Shown here: positions 27,667-36,009 of the stretch, one piece after another
How positions within the stretch are numbered: the stretch's first letter is position 1
Layout of the letters: each line of letters starts with the position of its first letter
Assembly (NCBI GenBank): GCA_001303705.1
Contig: LJUI01000046.1
Span: 1 to 40,638, forward strand
DNA from: a candidate division TA06 bacterium SM23_40
Lineage (GTDB): Bacteria; LJUI01; SM1-40
Length of the DNA stretch: 40,638 nucleotides
Direction: 5' to 3'
The notes under the pieces: generated by a model
The model's database searches: none
Seen by the model: the letters and a program-made list of their open reading frames with translations, nothing else
What the model was told of the DNA's origin: nothing
Position numbers and translations under genes: made by a program

Positions 27667-28980
27667 CTACCGATAGAAGGCGTGAGGGGGCCAGCCGGCC
27701 AGGACGAGGAGAACGGTGATGAGGGTGGTGAAGAGGACGGCCGGGATCAGGAGGCGGTACACACGGCCGAAGTCCGCGCCGAAGTAGCCCTTCGTCAAGA
27801 CGAGACAGAGGTGGACGGGGGATGCGATTACACCCATGAATCCGCCGGAATAGGCGAGCATGACGTATGTGAGGTTGATGCCGTTCGGCGCGAGGAGATG
27901 TACGAGTATCGGGAACGCGATACCGATGTAGGCCACAGTCAGTCCGGTAATGAGCCCGACGGCGAACGGAACGGCATAGATGACGATGAGAGGAGAAATC
28001 CCGATCGACACGAGGAACTCGGGGATCACGGTCACCGCTCCCGATGCCTCGATCATCGTCTTGAAGACCATCACTCCGAGGATGAGCAGGACGAGCTCCG
28101 GAGTGACGGAGCTGACGATGATGCGCCGCATATCGCGCCAGGGTATGCGCGTGATGGCGATCAACAGTATGAGTGCGCCGACTAGGGAAAGCGCGAGAGG
28201 CACACGAAAGCCGAGCGTGGCGACGATGACGAGCACAACGGGCCAGACGGCGACGAAGAGACTCTTCAGGTGTCGGGCAGACTTGTTCGAGAGCGGTGGC
28301 GCGGGTTGGTTTGCCTCACCGAGCGACGGTGAGGCCTCGCGCGCCACAGCGACGTTCGACGCGGGCGCCGGCGAGGATGCCGGCTCCGGCCTGGGGAGGG
28401 GCCGCAGATAGAAGAGGAGGCCGGCGAGAATAGCGGCGAGCGTGAGGGGGAACTGGGCGATGACGACGTTATTGAGCGGCACACTCAGTACGGCGACGGT
28501 CAGGACGATACCGGGATAGAGCGGGAAGAAGTACTCCCAGACGTGGCGGAACCAATAATTGATCAAGGTCTTCTGTTCCGGGTTGAGCGGGTACCGCGTC
28601 GAGACCTCCTCGACCATGGGAGCCGAGAGCATGGCTCCGCCGGGCATCGGGAGGAAGCCGACGAAAGCGGCAGCGGCCGCGGCGACGAGGCGCAGATCGC
28701 GGAACAGCCCTTCCATGGCCACGATGAGCCGTTTCAGGTTCTCGATGTGCTTGAGGACCGCGCCGAGGATCGTGATGAGGAGCACGGCGGCCAGGAGGTT
28801 GAGGGTGGCCGGGGCGATGGCGGCTGATATCCCTGTCCTCGCGATCAGGGGCGGTGACATCCGAAACAACAGTCCGAGAATGAGGGCGCCGCAGAGAAGA
28901 ACATAGCCGATCCGCCACTTCAGGCGGATGAGGACGATCATGACGGCGAAGACGGCACCTATCTTCAACAGCTCGATCAC
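27667..28980 (-). CDS. DUF401 family integral membrane protein
   Basis: 'MIELLKIGAVFAVMIVLIRLKWRIGYVLLCGALILGLLF', 'GFLPMPGGAMLSAPMVEEVS...INYWFRHVWEYFFPLYPGIVL', 'SPVHLCLVLTKGYFGADFGRVYRLLIP'. Confidence 0.85.
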   Translation of the reverse strand: MIELLKIGAVFAVMIVLIRLKWRIGYVLLCGALILGLLFRMSPPLIARTGISAAIAPATLNLLAAVLLITILGAVLKHIENLKRLIVAMEGLFRDLRLVAAAAAAFVGFLPMPGGAMLSAPMVEEVSTRYPLNPEQKTLINYWFRHVWEYFFPLYPGIVLTVAVLSVPLNNVVIAQFPLTLAAILAGLLFYLRPLPRPEPASSPAPASNVAVAREASPSLGEANQPAPPLSNKSARHLKSLFVAVWPVVLVIVATLGFRVPLALSLVGALILLIAITRIPWRDMRRIIVSSVTPELVLLILGVMVFKTMIEASGAVTVIPEFLVSIGISPLIVIYAVPFAVGLITGLTVAYIGIAFPILVHLLAPNGINLTYVMLAYSGGFMGVIASPVHLCLVLTKGYFGADFGRVYRLLIPAVLFTTLITVLLVLAGWPPHAFYR

Positions 28981-29091
28981 GCTCTTCTCACTTCCTGCGG
29001 AGCCGGCGGCCTGCTGCCTCGCCCTCCCGGCGGACGGGGTCGAAGCAGAGTCCAGGTGGGGAGAGATGCTGCGAGGCTGTACAGTCCGCTT

Positions 29092-29601
29092 CTAGAGGTT
29101 CGGGGGGAGCGGATGCCCCGGCGCGAGCTGGTCGATGATCTTCATCACCGACACCCTGGGGTCCACACCGATAGCCCTGGCATAGGAGACGCTCTTCGAT
29201 AGTTTCTCTTTGAGATACCGCTCCAGGGGCTCCCGCTCGAAGACAAGCTCCCTCCCTTCCATGTTGTACGGGACGAACATCGCCGCGAACTCCCTGATCT
29301 GATTCCGGTGACTGGAGAGGAGATAGAGGAGAAACGGGTAGCGCTGCTCCAGGCGCCGGAACCATTCGCGCACTTCGGGGATTTCACGCGGATACCGATC
29401 ATCTCCCTCGAATCCCTGGAATTCGAGATAGATCTTGTGCATCAGAGCGCCGCCGCGGCTCTGACGGGCGATGAGGCCGTCGATCTCTGTAGTGATGGGC
29501 GAGATGTCGCAGCGCATCATATCGCGGCGCTTGACGGTCAGCACGATTACTCCGTGGGGCATCTCCCCGGGATTTCCATTCGCCGCTGGGACGGGGGCCA
29601 T
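29092..29601 (-). CDS. Hypothetical protein resembling Crr6/DUF1817
   Basis: 'CDISPITTEIDGLIA', 'REIPEVREWFRRLEQRYPFLLYLLSSHRNQIREFAAMFVPYNMEGRELVFEREPLERYLKEKL' fits my recollection of cyanobacterial Crr6 proteins; not verified. Confidence 0.5.
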   Translation of the reverse strand: MAPVPAANGNPGEMPHGVIVLTVKRRDMMRCDISPITTEIDGLIARQSRGGALMHKIYLEFQGFEGDDRYPREIPEVREWFRRLEQRYPFLLYLLSSHRNQIREFAAMFVPYNMEGRELVFEREPLERYLKEKLSKSVSYARAIGVDPRVSVMKIIDQLAPGHPLPPNL

Positions 29602-29691
29602 TGCGGATTCTCCTTCAGTTCGTTCCTCGGTTCGTGTCGATCGGATCTCCGATAGGCGATACGGGCCGGCAGGCGAAGCCAGCCTCGGCAT

Positions 29692-30726
29692 TCACTGGGG
29701 TCCAGAGCCTCGGGCGAAGAGCCTCGCAACCTCATCCACGTCGAATCGATCGAGCGGCCTCGTGCTGTCAGCGGACGAGATCGTGAGTCCGTGTCCGCGC
29801 TCCTCGATCGTTCCGATCCGGGCGTAAACGATCCCCTCCCGGTCGAACGCGGAGGCGATCGCATTCGCCTTCTCGGGCGGCGCCGTTACGAGAAGAGCGC
29901 CGGATGCGATGAGGCCGAGTGGGTTCAGATCGAACGTTTCGCAGACGGCACGGCACTCGGGCAGTACGGGGATCGCCTCCTCGTCGATCGCCAGCCCGAC
30001 TTCCGATGCAGTCGCCAGCTCGAGGAGCCCCGTGGCCAGCCCGCCCTCCGTCGGATCGTGCATCGCGCTGGGGAGAGCTGTATCACAGGCGATGAGTGCC
30101 TCTCGCACGACGCTGATCCCCGGGGTATCGAGGAGGGAGGCGGCGCTCTCGACGACTCCCTCGCCCCTGGAATCGATCAGCTCTTCGCGCTTCTCTCTGG
30201 CGATGATGGCTGTGCCCTCGATCGCGATGCCCTTGGTGAGTAAGATCGTGTCGCCGGGACGCGCACCCGAAGAGGTGACGATGCGGTCTCGCCCGACCTC
30301 CCCGATCATCTGTCCCACGGCGATGGTGCGCTCGAGACCATAGGTAATCTCTGTGTGTCCTCCCGCCAGGGTGATATCGAGCTCCCGGCAGGCGTCCGCG
30401 ACCGCGGCAAAGATCCCCTCGACATCGGCTGCGCTCGTCCGGCCCTGGGGGAGGAGGAGCGTGAGCAACAGGTATCGGGGCCTTCCTCCCATCACAGCGA
30501 TGTCATTCGCATTGATGTGGACGACATACCAGCCGATGCGATCGCTTGCGAAGGTGATGGGATCGGTGGCGATCACCTCGCATCCCGGGGACGGGCCGAG
30601 TACAGCTGCATCCTCGCCGACCTTCGGCCCGACGAGGAGCCGTTTGTCAGGTCGGGAGTATTTCGCGAGAAGATCGGACAGCATGGTCCGATCGAGCTTT
30701 CCCACAGGCAGAGGATCGGCAATCAT
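29692..30726 (-). CDS. AIR synthase-related protein (HypE-like)
   Basis: 'VGEDAAVLGPSPGCEVIATDPITFASDRIGWYVVHINANDIAVMGGRPRYLLLTLLLP', 'LAGGHTEIT', 'HDPTEGGLATGLLELA'. Confidence 0.85.
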   Translation of the reverse strand: MIADPLPVGKLDRTMLSDLLAKYSRPDKRLLVGPKVGEDAAVLGPSPGCEVIATDPITFASDRIGWYVVHINANDIAVMGGRPRYLLLTLLLPQGRTSAADVEGIFAAVADACRELDITLAGGHTEITYGLERTIAVGQMIGEVGRDRIVTSSGARPGDTILLTKGIAIEGTAIIAREKREELIDSRGEGVVESAASLLDTPGISVVREALIACDTALPSAMHDPTEGGLATGLLELATASEVGLAIDEEAIPVLPECRAVCETFDLNPLGLIASGALLVTAPPEKANAIASAFDREGIVYARIGTIEERGHGLTISSADSTRPLDRFDVDEVARLFARGSGPQ

Positions 30727-30919
30727 CGGTCGATCCAGGCGATAGCGTGATGACGCACCATCCGTTATCTCTCATCAGGAGGAACTGGGTCAAGACTAAC
30801 GTTCAGGAGGGATGTTTGTCAACACTCAAACAGGCGCCATGCTCACGGAGGAGCATCGCCTTTCGCTGAGGTACGCGTGGCCTCGTGCGGGGGATAGCTG
30901 TCCCTCGCTGCGAATCTCT

Positions 30920-30948
30920 TTGATTTTCACGTGCGTCGAACCTATAAT
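30920..30948 (+). promoter_or_regulatory. Sigma70-like promoter
   Basis: TTGATT-N17-TATAAT, -10 ends 38 bp before the ATG of the methyltransferase at 30987. Confidence 0.6.
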
Positions 30949-30986
30949 TGGGCACGTTGCTCCGGTAGTTCAGGAGTCAGAGCGCA

Positions 30987-31676
30987 ATGGTACGGAGAGC
31001 ATTTCTTCGCCTCATGGTTCCCCTCGTGGGGAGAACATTCGCAGTGCTCTGGTGGCGGCGATCGGGCCGCACAGAGGTACGTCCGGTAGTCTGGGCGATG
31101 CGTGCCTGGTTCGGATCGATCGCGCGGATGTACGAGCCGATGGCCAGGAGGCTCGCCGGCGGCTCCTACGATGGCGCGCTGGTGTCGGCGATCTGCGCCC
31201 TGCAGGAGTTCGGCGCACTGCGCGGCCGGGAAGCCGCAGATCGAGATGGAGAGTGGATACTCGACGCCTGTGCCGGATCGGGGGCCGTGGCCCGGCAGCT
31301 TGCTGAAACGTTTCCCGGGGCTGTCATCGTATGCGCGGACATTTCGGGGCGCATGCTGTGCGAGGTGCGGCGGCGGTGGCGGCCGGGGGACGGCAAAAGA
31401 CCATATCTCGTCCAGGCCGATGCTACGCGGCTCCCGTTCCGCAGCGACATCTTCGGCGTCGTCTTTCTCCAGAACGCGCCGCCATACGTTGAAGAGATGG
31501 TGCGGGTGGGACTACCTCGTGCCGCAGTTGCGCTTATCTATACGTTCGGCGCAGTGGTCCCGGAGAGATATGAGACATTGATAGCGACCAAGTGCAAGCA
31601 TGCCGGATTGGCGACCGTCCAGGTTGTGCGGACTGGAGGAGGCGCATACGTCATCGGGGAGAAAGAGGCGAAGTGA
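30987..31676 (+). CDS. Class I SAM-dependent methyltransferase
   Basis: 'WILDACAGSGAVARQLAETFPGAVIVCADISGRMLCEVRRR...LVQADATRLPFRSDIFGVVFLQN'. Confidence 0.8.
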   Translation: MVRRAFLRLMVPLVGRTFAVLWWRRSGRTEVRPVVWAMRAWFGSIARMYEPMARRLAGGSYDGALVSAICALQEFGALRGREAADRDGEWILDACAGSGAVARQLAETFPGAVIVCADISGRMLCEVRRRWRPGDGKRPYLVQADATRLPFRSDIFGVVFLQNAPPYVEEMVRVGLPRAAVALIYTFGAVVPERYETLIATKCKHAGLATVQVVRTGGGAYVIGEKEAK

Positions 31677-32701
31677 AGGTCAGATGATATCGAGGCGCCT
31701 TGCCTGCCGATACCGATTCTGCGTGTTGCGAGCTTGAGCACGCCCCGTCCGAGCATGAACGAGAGGAGGATCGGACTGAGGCAGAGGATGACCAGATAGG
31801 CGGCCCCCACCAGGGCGGCGAGAGGGATGCCGATCAGGGTGGCCGCGAGCGCGATCATGAGGAGCGGCATTCCGACGATGGTACAGAGAGATGTGAGGAG
31901 ACTGGCGAGCGGACGGGCCGAGAGTGTCTGAGCCGTGACGGTGGTGAACTGTGGCGCTAGGCCGATCAGGACGAGCCCGACCAGGAAAAGAGAGAGGAGC
32001 CCGACGACTCGCGAAATCCTTCTTGCATGGACCAGTACGCGACGTGGTGTATCGGGTGGGACCGTGTGCTGGATCGCGCCTCTGATCTCGACGCCCTCGG
32101 GGATCGTGGCTGCCTGATACGAGATGTAGGAGAGGTCACCGTCGATCCTTGTGCCGGGAAGGAAGGTGAGCGATTCCGCAACGAGGAGTTCCACGTCGCC
32201 GGCGATGTGACCGCCGATGGTCGTTTGTCGTGCGACGCCGCGCAGGTCACCGATGATCGTCCCGAACATCTCGCAATCGCCGGTGACGACGCTGACCGAT
32301 CCGCCGATCTCCGAGCCAGGAGCGAGCCGAAGAGAGGAGCACCAGGCGTCGAGGTTGCTCGCGACAAACGTGCCCACTCTGGCGTTGGCTGAGACGATTC
32401 GCGCATCATCGTAGACCGTTCCGTCGATGTCGACGGTTCGGGCGATGGCGAGAATATCTCCGGCAACGGTTCCCGGAAAGTGGGCCACGGCGCCCATGGC
32501 CAGAACGTCTCCGTATACCGTTCCTGCGACCTCGACAGAGCTTCCCAGGAGGGTGATGTCGTCCTGGATGGTCTGTCTGGCCTCGACCGATTCGCCGGAG
32601 AAGCGGGGCGATATGAACCGCAGGTGTTCCCAGCGCGGGGCCTGGCTGTGCGCCTGGCATGCAGCCAGGAAGAGAACGATGATTCCCAGGCACGTTCGCA
32701 T
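31538..32701 (-). CDS. Bactofilin-like polymer-forming/beta-helical protein with C-terminal transmembrane region
   Basis: Lipoprotein-like N-terminus 'MRTCLGIIVLFLAACQA'; repeated 'VEVAGTVYGDVLAMGAVAHFPGTVAGDILAIARTVDIDGTVYDDARIVSANARV'; hydrophobic C-terminal segments. Confidence 0.75.
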   Translation of the reverse strand: MRTCLGIIVLFLAACQAHSQAPRWEHLRFISPRFSGESVEARQTIQDDITLLGSSVEVAGTVYGDVLAMGAVAHFPGTVAGDILAIARTVDIDGTVYDDARIVSANARVGTFVASNLDAWCSSLRLAPGSEIGGSVSVVTGDCEMFGTIIGDLRGVARQTTIGGHIAGDVELLVAESLTFLPGTRIDGDLSYISYQAATIPEGVEIRGAIQHTVPPDTPRRVLVHARRISRVVGLLSLFLVGLVLIGLAPQFTTVTAQTLSARPLASLLTSLCTIVGMPLLMIALAATLIGIPLAALVGAAYLVILCLSPILLSFMLGRGVLKLATRRIGIGRQGASISSDLHFASFSPMTYAPPPVRTTWTVANPACLHLVAINVSYLSGTTAPNV

Positions 32702-32798
32702 ACTATGAGCCTTTCGAGGATGGCGATCCCCTCTGGTAGTGGCCTTGCGCCTTGTCGACAGCCGATTGGCGATAGCCGATTGGATCGAGAGCGGTCCT

Positions 32799-33051
32799 CG
32801 GTGCGGGCACAGGATAACGCCCGCACGCGACTACGTCTGCACCAGACCGTGTCCGTGTGAGATATTGTCCGCACCAGACAAAGCCCATCCGAGACCACGT
32901 CTGCACAAAACGATGTTCCTATGAGATTATGTCCGCACATTATGTGCGCGAGCGATAACGTTCGCACAAGAGCACGTTTGCAGAAGATCACGTCCGTACA
33001 ACAGAGCATCGGCACAGGATGACGTCCGCACAGGGCGACGTCCGAGAAGGA
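32799..33051. repeat. Degenerate tandem array, 16 units of 16 bp (one unit 13 bp), consensus YNACGTCCGCACAAGA
   Basis: Units e.g. taacgcccgcacgcga, ctacgtctgcaccaga, tattgtccgcaccaga, taacgttcgcacaaga, tgacgtccgcacaggg in register. Confidence 0.85.
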
Positions 33052-33098
33052 CGGTCGGCCCTGAGGAGAAGTCCTGGAATCGATTAGCGCTGAGTGTA

Positions 33099-35468
33099 GT
33101 GACAGACGCGGCAGGTGTCAAGGTGATTCAGTTCTTTCAGGCAGTGGCGGGCCGGACAGAGCGTGCTGGCGGGGTCGAAGGATCTCCGGGCGTGGAAGCC
33201 CGGAGAGCGATGGTGCTCGGCGCGATTCTCCTTCTCGCTCTTGCCCTTCGGATCGTCTACCTCGTCGAGATCGCGGATCAGCCGCTGTTCGACACCCCGA
33301 TGGGCGATCCCTGGTATCACGATGAATGGACCAAGCGGATCGCCACAGAGGGGTGGCTCGGGACTGAGTCCTTCTTCAGGGCACCGCTGTACCCATACCT
33401 CCTGGCCCTCATCTTCCAGGTTTCGGATCACAGTTACCTCGCGCCCCGGATCGTCCAGATGGCGATGGGTGTTCTCGGCATCTTCCTCATCTATCTTCTG
33501 TCGAGAAGGCTCTTCTCCGATGCGCGGGTCGCTCTTGTTGCATCCCTCATGGGGGCCCTGTACGGCATACTCATCTACTTCGAAGGGGAGCTGTTGATAC
33601 CTTCGCTCCTCGTCGTGCTCGACATCGGAGCGATTCTGGTCCTGCTGGGCGCCCATCGCCGTCCACGAATGTGGAAGTGGATCGGCGCCGGCATCCTGCT
33701 CGGACTGTCAGCCATCGCCCGCCCAAACATCCTCCTGTTCCTTCCCTTTGTACTGGCCTGGATCTGGTGGAGTGCGGGCGCGGGAGCGCGAAGCGGTACG
33801 GAGAGCGGCGAGACATCGGCCCCAGTCCGAATAAGCAGCCGGAGGCGAACCCTGGCCGCACTCGCCCTCTGTCTGTGCGGGGTGGGAGTGATCGTGGCGC
33901 CGGTGACGATCCGGAACTACATGCTCGGAGGGGATCTGGTGCTCATCGCATCACAGGGTGGGATCAATCTCTATCTCGGCAACAACCCGGTTGCCGACGG
34001 GAGGACCGCGCGGATGCCCCCTGGACAGGTCCCAGAGCGGCTTATCCGCGCTGAGCAGATCCGTCTTGGCAGGCCCATGACGTTGTCGGAGCGATCACGC
34101 TTCTGGTACGCGAGGACTCTGAACTCGATAACAGAGGATCCGATCGCCTTCGCCCGGCTGTTCGGGAGGAAACTCTACTTTCTGGTCAATTCATACGAGA
34201 TACGCAACAACCAGGACATCTACTTTTTCCGTCGGTACTCGACGCTGTTCAGGCTCCTGGTCTGGCGCCTCGATCTGCCCGGGCCGTTCGCGCTCGGGTT
34301 CCCCTTCGGATTGCTGCTGCCGCTCGCTCTCGCCGGAATGGTACTTGCCGGGAGGCCTGAGCCGGAACACCTCATCGTCTATCTCTTTCTCGCCTCATAT
34401 GGGCTGTCGATCGTGCTCTTCTTCGTCTGTGCGCGCTACCGCGTCCCGCTCATCCCGTTCCTTATTCCATTCGCCGCGCTCGCTGTCGTGAGGGGAATCG
34501 ACCGTGTGCGGCGCAGGGATCTCCGGCCTCTCATCGTGCCCGCCGTCGTCTTTCTGGGGACCTCGCTAGTGGCAGATAGCCGGCTGGCCGGAGTCGATAC
34601 CGATACGTTCGCCCAGCAGCACTTCTGGAACGGGAATGCGTATGTGAGAAGGGGAGAGTATCGAGCGGGGTTGGAGGAATTCGCCGCCGCCCTCGAGATC
34701 GAGCCCGGCTTCCCGCTCGCCCACCTGAACCGGGGAGCGATCTTCTACCGCCTGGGGAACGAGAACGAGGCGCTGGCGGAGGTCCGCCGCGAGCTCGAGG
34801 TGAATCCCGAGTCGGCAGAGGCACACCACCTGCTCGCCACCATCCTGCGCGAGACGGGGAGGCCTGATCAGGCTGTCGGTCATGCGCTGTCGGCATGGGA
34901 ACTCGATCCCTGGATGACCGAGGCCGAAGTGAACCTGGCGCTCGTCTATTTCGATCTCGGCAGGCTCGACGAGGGCGAGGAGATCCTCATATCGCTCGCC
35001 CAGCGGCGGCCCGACGAGGCCGGCGTGCACGAGGCATTGGGAAAGGTCCTCGCCGCGAGGGGTGATGTGAGGGGAGCACTTGCTGCGTACGCCAGGGCGG
35101 TAGAGCTCGAGCCGGAGAGGGACTCCTATCAGTACCGGTTAGGACTGCTGTACGGGCGCCTGGGTGACTTGCCGCAGGCGGAGCGACACCTGGCGAGGGC
35201 AGCGGCGCTCGATCCCCTGAGGGCGAAGTATCATGCCGATCTGGGGACGGTGTACCTGCGGCAGGACAACCTGGCCGCCGCTCAGGAGGAGCTGGTGCGG
35301 GCACGCGAACTGGCACCGGACCAGGCCGAGGTGGAGCACAATCTCGGCCTCGTGGCCCTCCGGCAGGGCCGTATTGCCGAGGCGCGGGAGCACTTCCTCC
35401 GTGCGCTAGACCTCGACTCCGGACTCGATGCGGCCCGCGAGGGATTGCGCATGACGAGTGAACGTTGA
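33099..35468 (+). CDS. Membrane glycosyltransferase-like protein (GT39/PMT-type) with C-terminal TPR repeats
   Basis: Multiple TM helices, 'TPMGDPWYHDEWTKRIATEG...FFRAPLYPYLLAL'; C-terminal TPRs 'GNAYVRRGEYRAGLEEFAAALEIEPGFPLAHLNRGAIFYRLGNENEALAEVRRELEVNPES'. Confidence 0.82.
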   Translation: MTDAAGVKVIQFFQAVAGRTERAGGVEGSPGVEARRAMVLGAILLLALALRIVYLVEIADQPLFDTPMGDPWYHDEWTKRIATEGWLGTESFFRAPLYPYLLALIFQVSDHSYLAPRIVQMAMGVLGIFLIYLLSRRLFSDARVALVASLMGALYGILIYFEGELLIPSLLVVLDIGAILVLLGAHRRPRMWKWIGAGILLGLSAIARPNILLFLPFVLAWIWWSAGAGARSGTESGETSAPVRISSRRRTLAALALCLCGVGVIVAPVTIRNYMLGGDLVLIASQGGINLYLGNNPVADGRTARMPPGQVPERLIRAEQIRLGRPMTLSERSRFWYARTLNSITEDPIAFARLFGRKLYFLVNSYEIRNNQDIYFFRRYSTLFRLLVWRLDLPGPFALGFPFGLLLPLALAGMVLAGRPEPEHLIVYLFLASYGLSIVLFFVCARYRVPLIPFLIPFAALAVVRGIDRVRRRDLRPLIVPAVVFLGTSLVADSRLAGVDTDTFAQQHFWNGNAYVRRGEYRAGLEEFAAALEIEPGFPLAHLNRGAIFYRLGNENEALAEVRRELEVNPESAEAHHLLATILRETGRPDQAVGHALSAWELDPWMTEAEVNLALVYFDLGRLDEGEEILISLAQRRPDEAGVHEALGKVLAARGDVRGALAAYARAVELEPERDSYQYRLGLLYGRLGDLPQAERHLARAAALDPLRAKYHADLGTVYLRQDNLAAAQEELVRARELAPDQAEVEHNLGLVALRQGRIAEAREHFLRALDLDSGLDAAREGLRMTSER

Positions 35469-35599
35469 AGTAGACCCCTCCTGCCCCGTTCTCCTCAATC
35501 GTTGCACGATCCCGTTTCACTCTGCAGTGGATGTCGCGCACTCTCCTGGGCCATCAGCCAGGCCACGTCCGACAGGAGCCATCTCAGGCGGGCGGCGTC

Positions 35600-35908
35600 C
35601 CGGGAGCTCGTCGGCCGGGGACGCGTCTGTGCGGTAGCTCGCCGGCGACGCGTTCGTCCGGTGGCTTATGGGAGACACGTCCATCCGGTAGTTCGTCGGC
35701 GAGGCCTTCGTGCGGTAGCTTATCGGCGATACGTTCGTCCAGTAGCTTGTCGGCGACGCGTTCGTCCGGTAGTTGGCCGGCGACGCGTTCGTCCGGTAGC
35801 TGGCCGGCTACACGTTCGTCCGGTAGGTTGTCGGCGACGCGTCCAGCCGGTAGCTCGCCGGCGACGCGTTCGTCCGGTAGGTCGCCGGCGATACGTCGTT
35901 CCAGTAGG
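35600..35908. repeat. Degenerate tandem array, 10 full units of 27 bp plus partial flanking units (consensus CCGGTAGCTCGCCGGCGACGCGTTCGT)
   Basis: Unit starts at 35631, 35658, 35685, 35712, 35739, 35766, 35793, 35820, 35847, 35874. Confidence 0.9.
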
Positions 35909-35910
35909 TA

Positions 35911-35950
35911 TAAAGAGCCCCGCTCTTCCCTCATCGGGGAATCGCGGGGC
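35911..35950 (-). terminator. Rho-independent terminator downstream of the matrixin-like gene
   Basis: Minus strand GCCCCGC-GA-TTCCC-cgatga-GGGAA-GA-GCGGGGC followed by TCTTTAT. Confidence 0.7.
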
Positions 35951-36009
35951 CCTGTTCATGTCTGGCGTCAGCGTGTGCTGTCGATCTCGGCCGGCTTTCC
36001 TCCCCGCGG

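Noticed and set aside
29692-30726. Hydrogenase maturation cluster
   Set aside because: The HypE-like protein has no hyp or hydrogenase neighbours here and lacks a visible C-terminal HypE Cys tail; kept as AIR-synthase-related only.
31966-33015. 349-aa minus-strand ORF
   Set aside because: Runs out of frame through the bactofilin-like gene and the 16-bp array; Arg/Ser/Pro-rich artefact.
32799-33051. CRISPR array
   Set aside because: Units are contiguous and degenerate with no unique spacers; same applies to the 10-, 18- and 27-bp arrays, and no cas genes are present.
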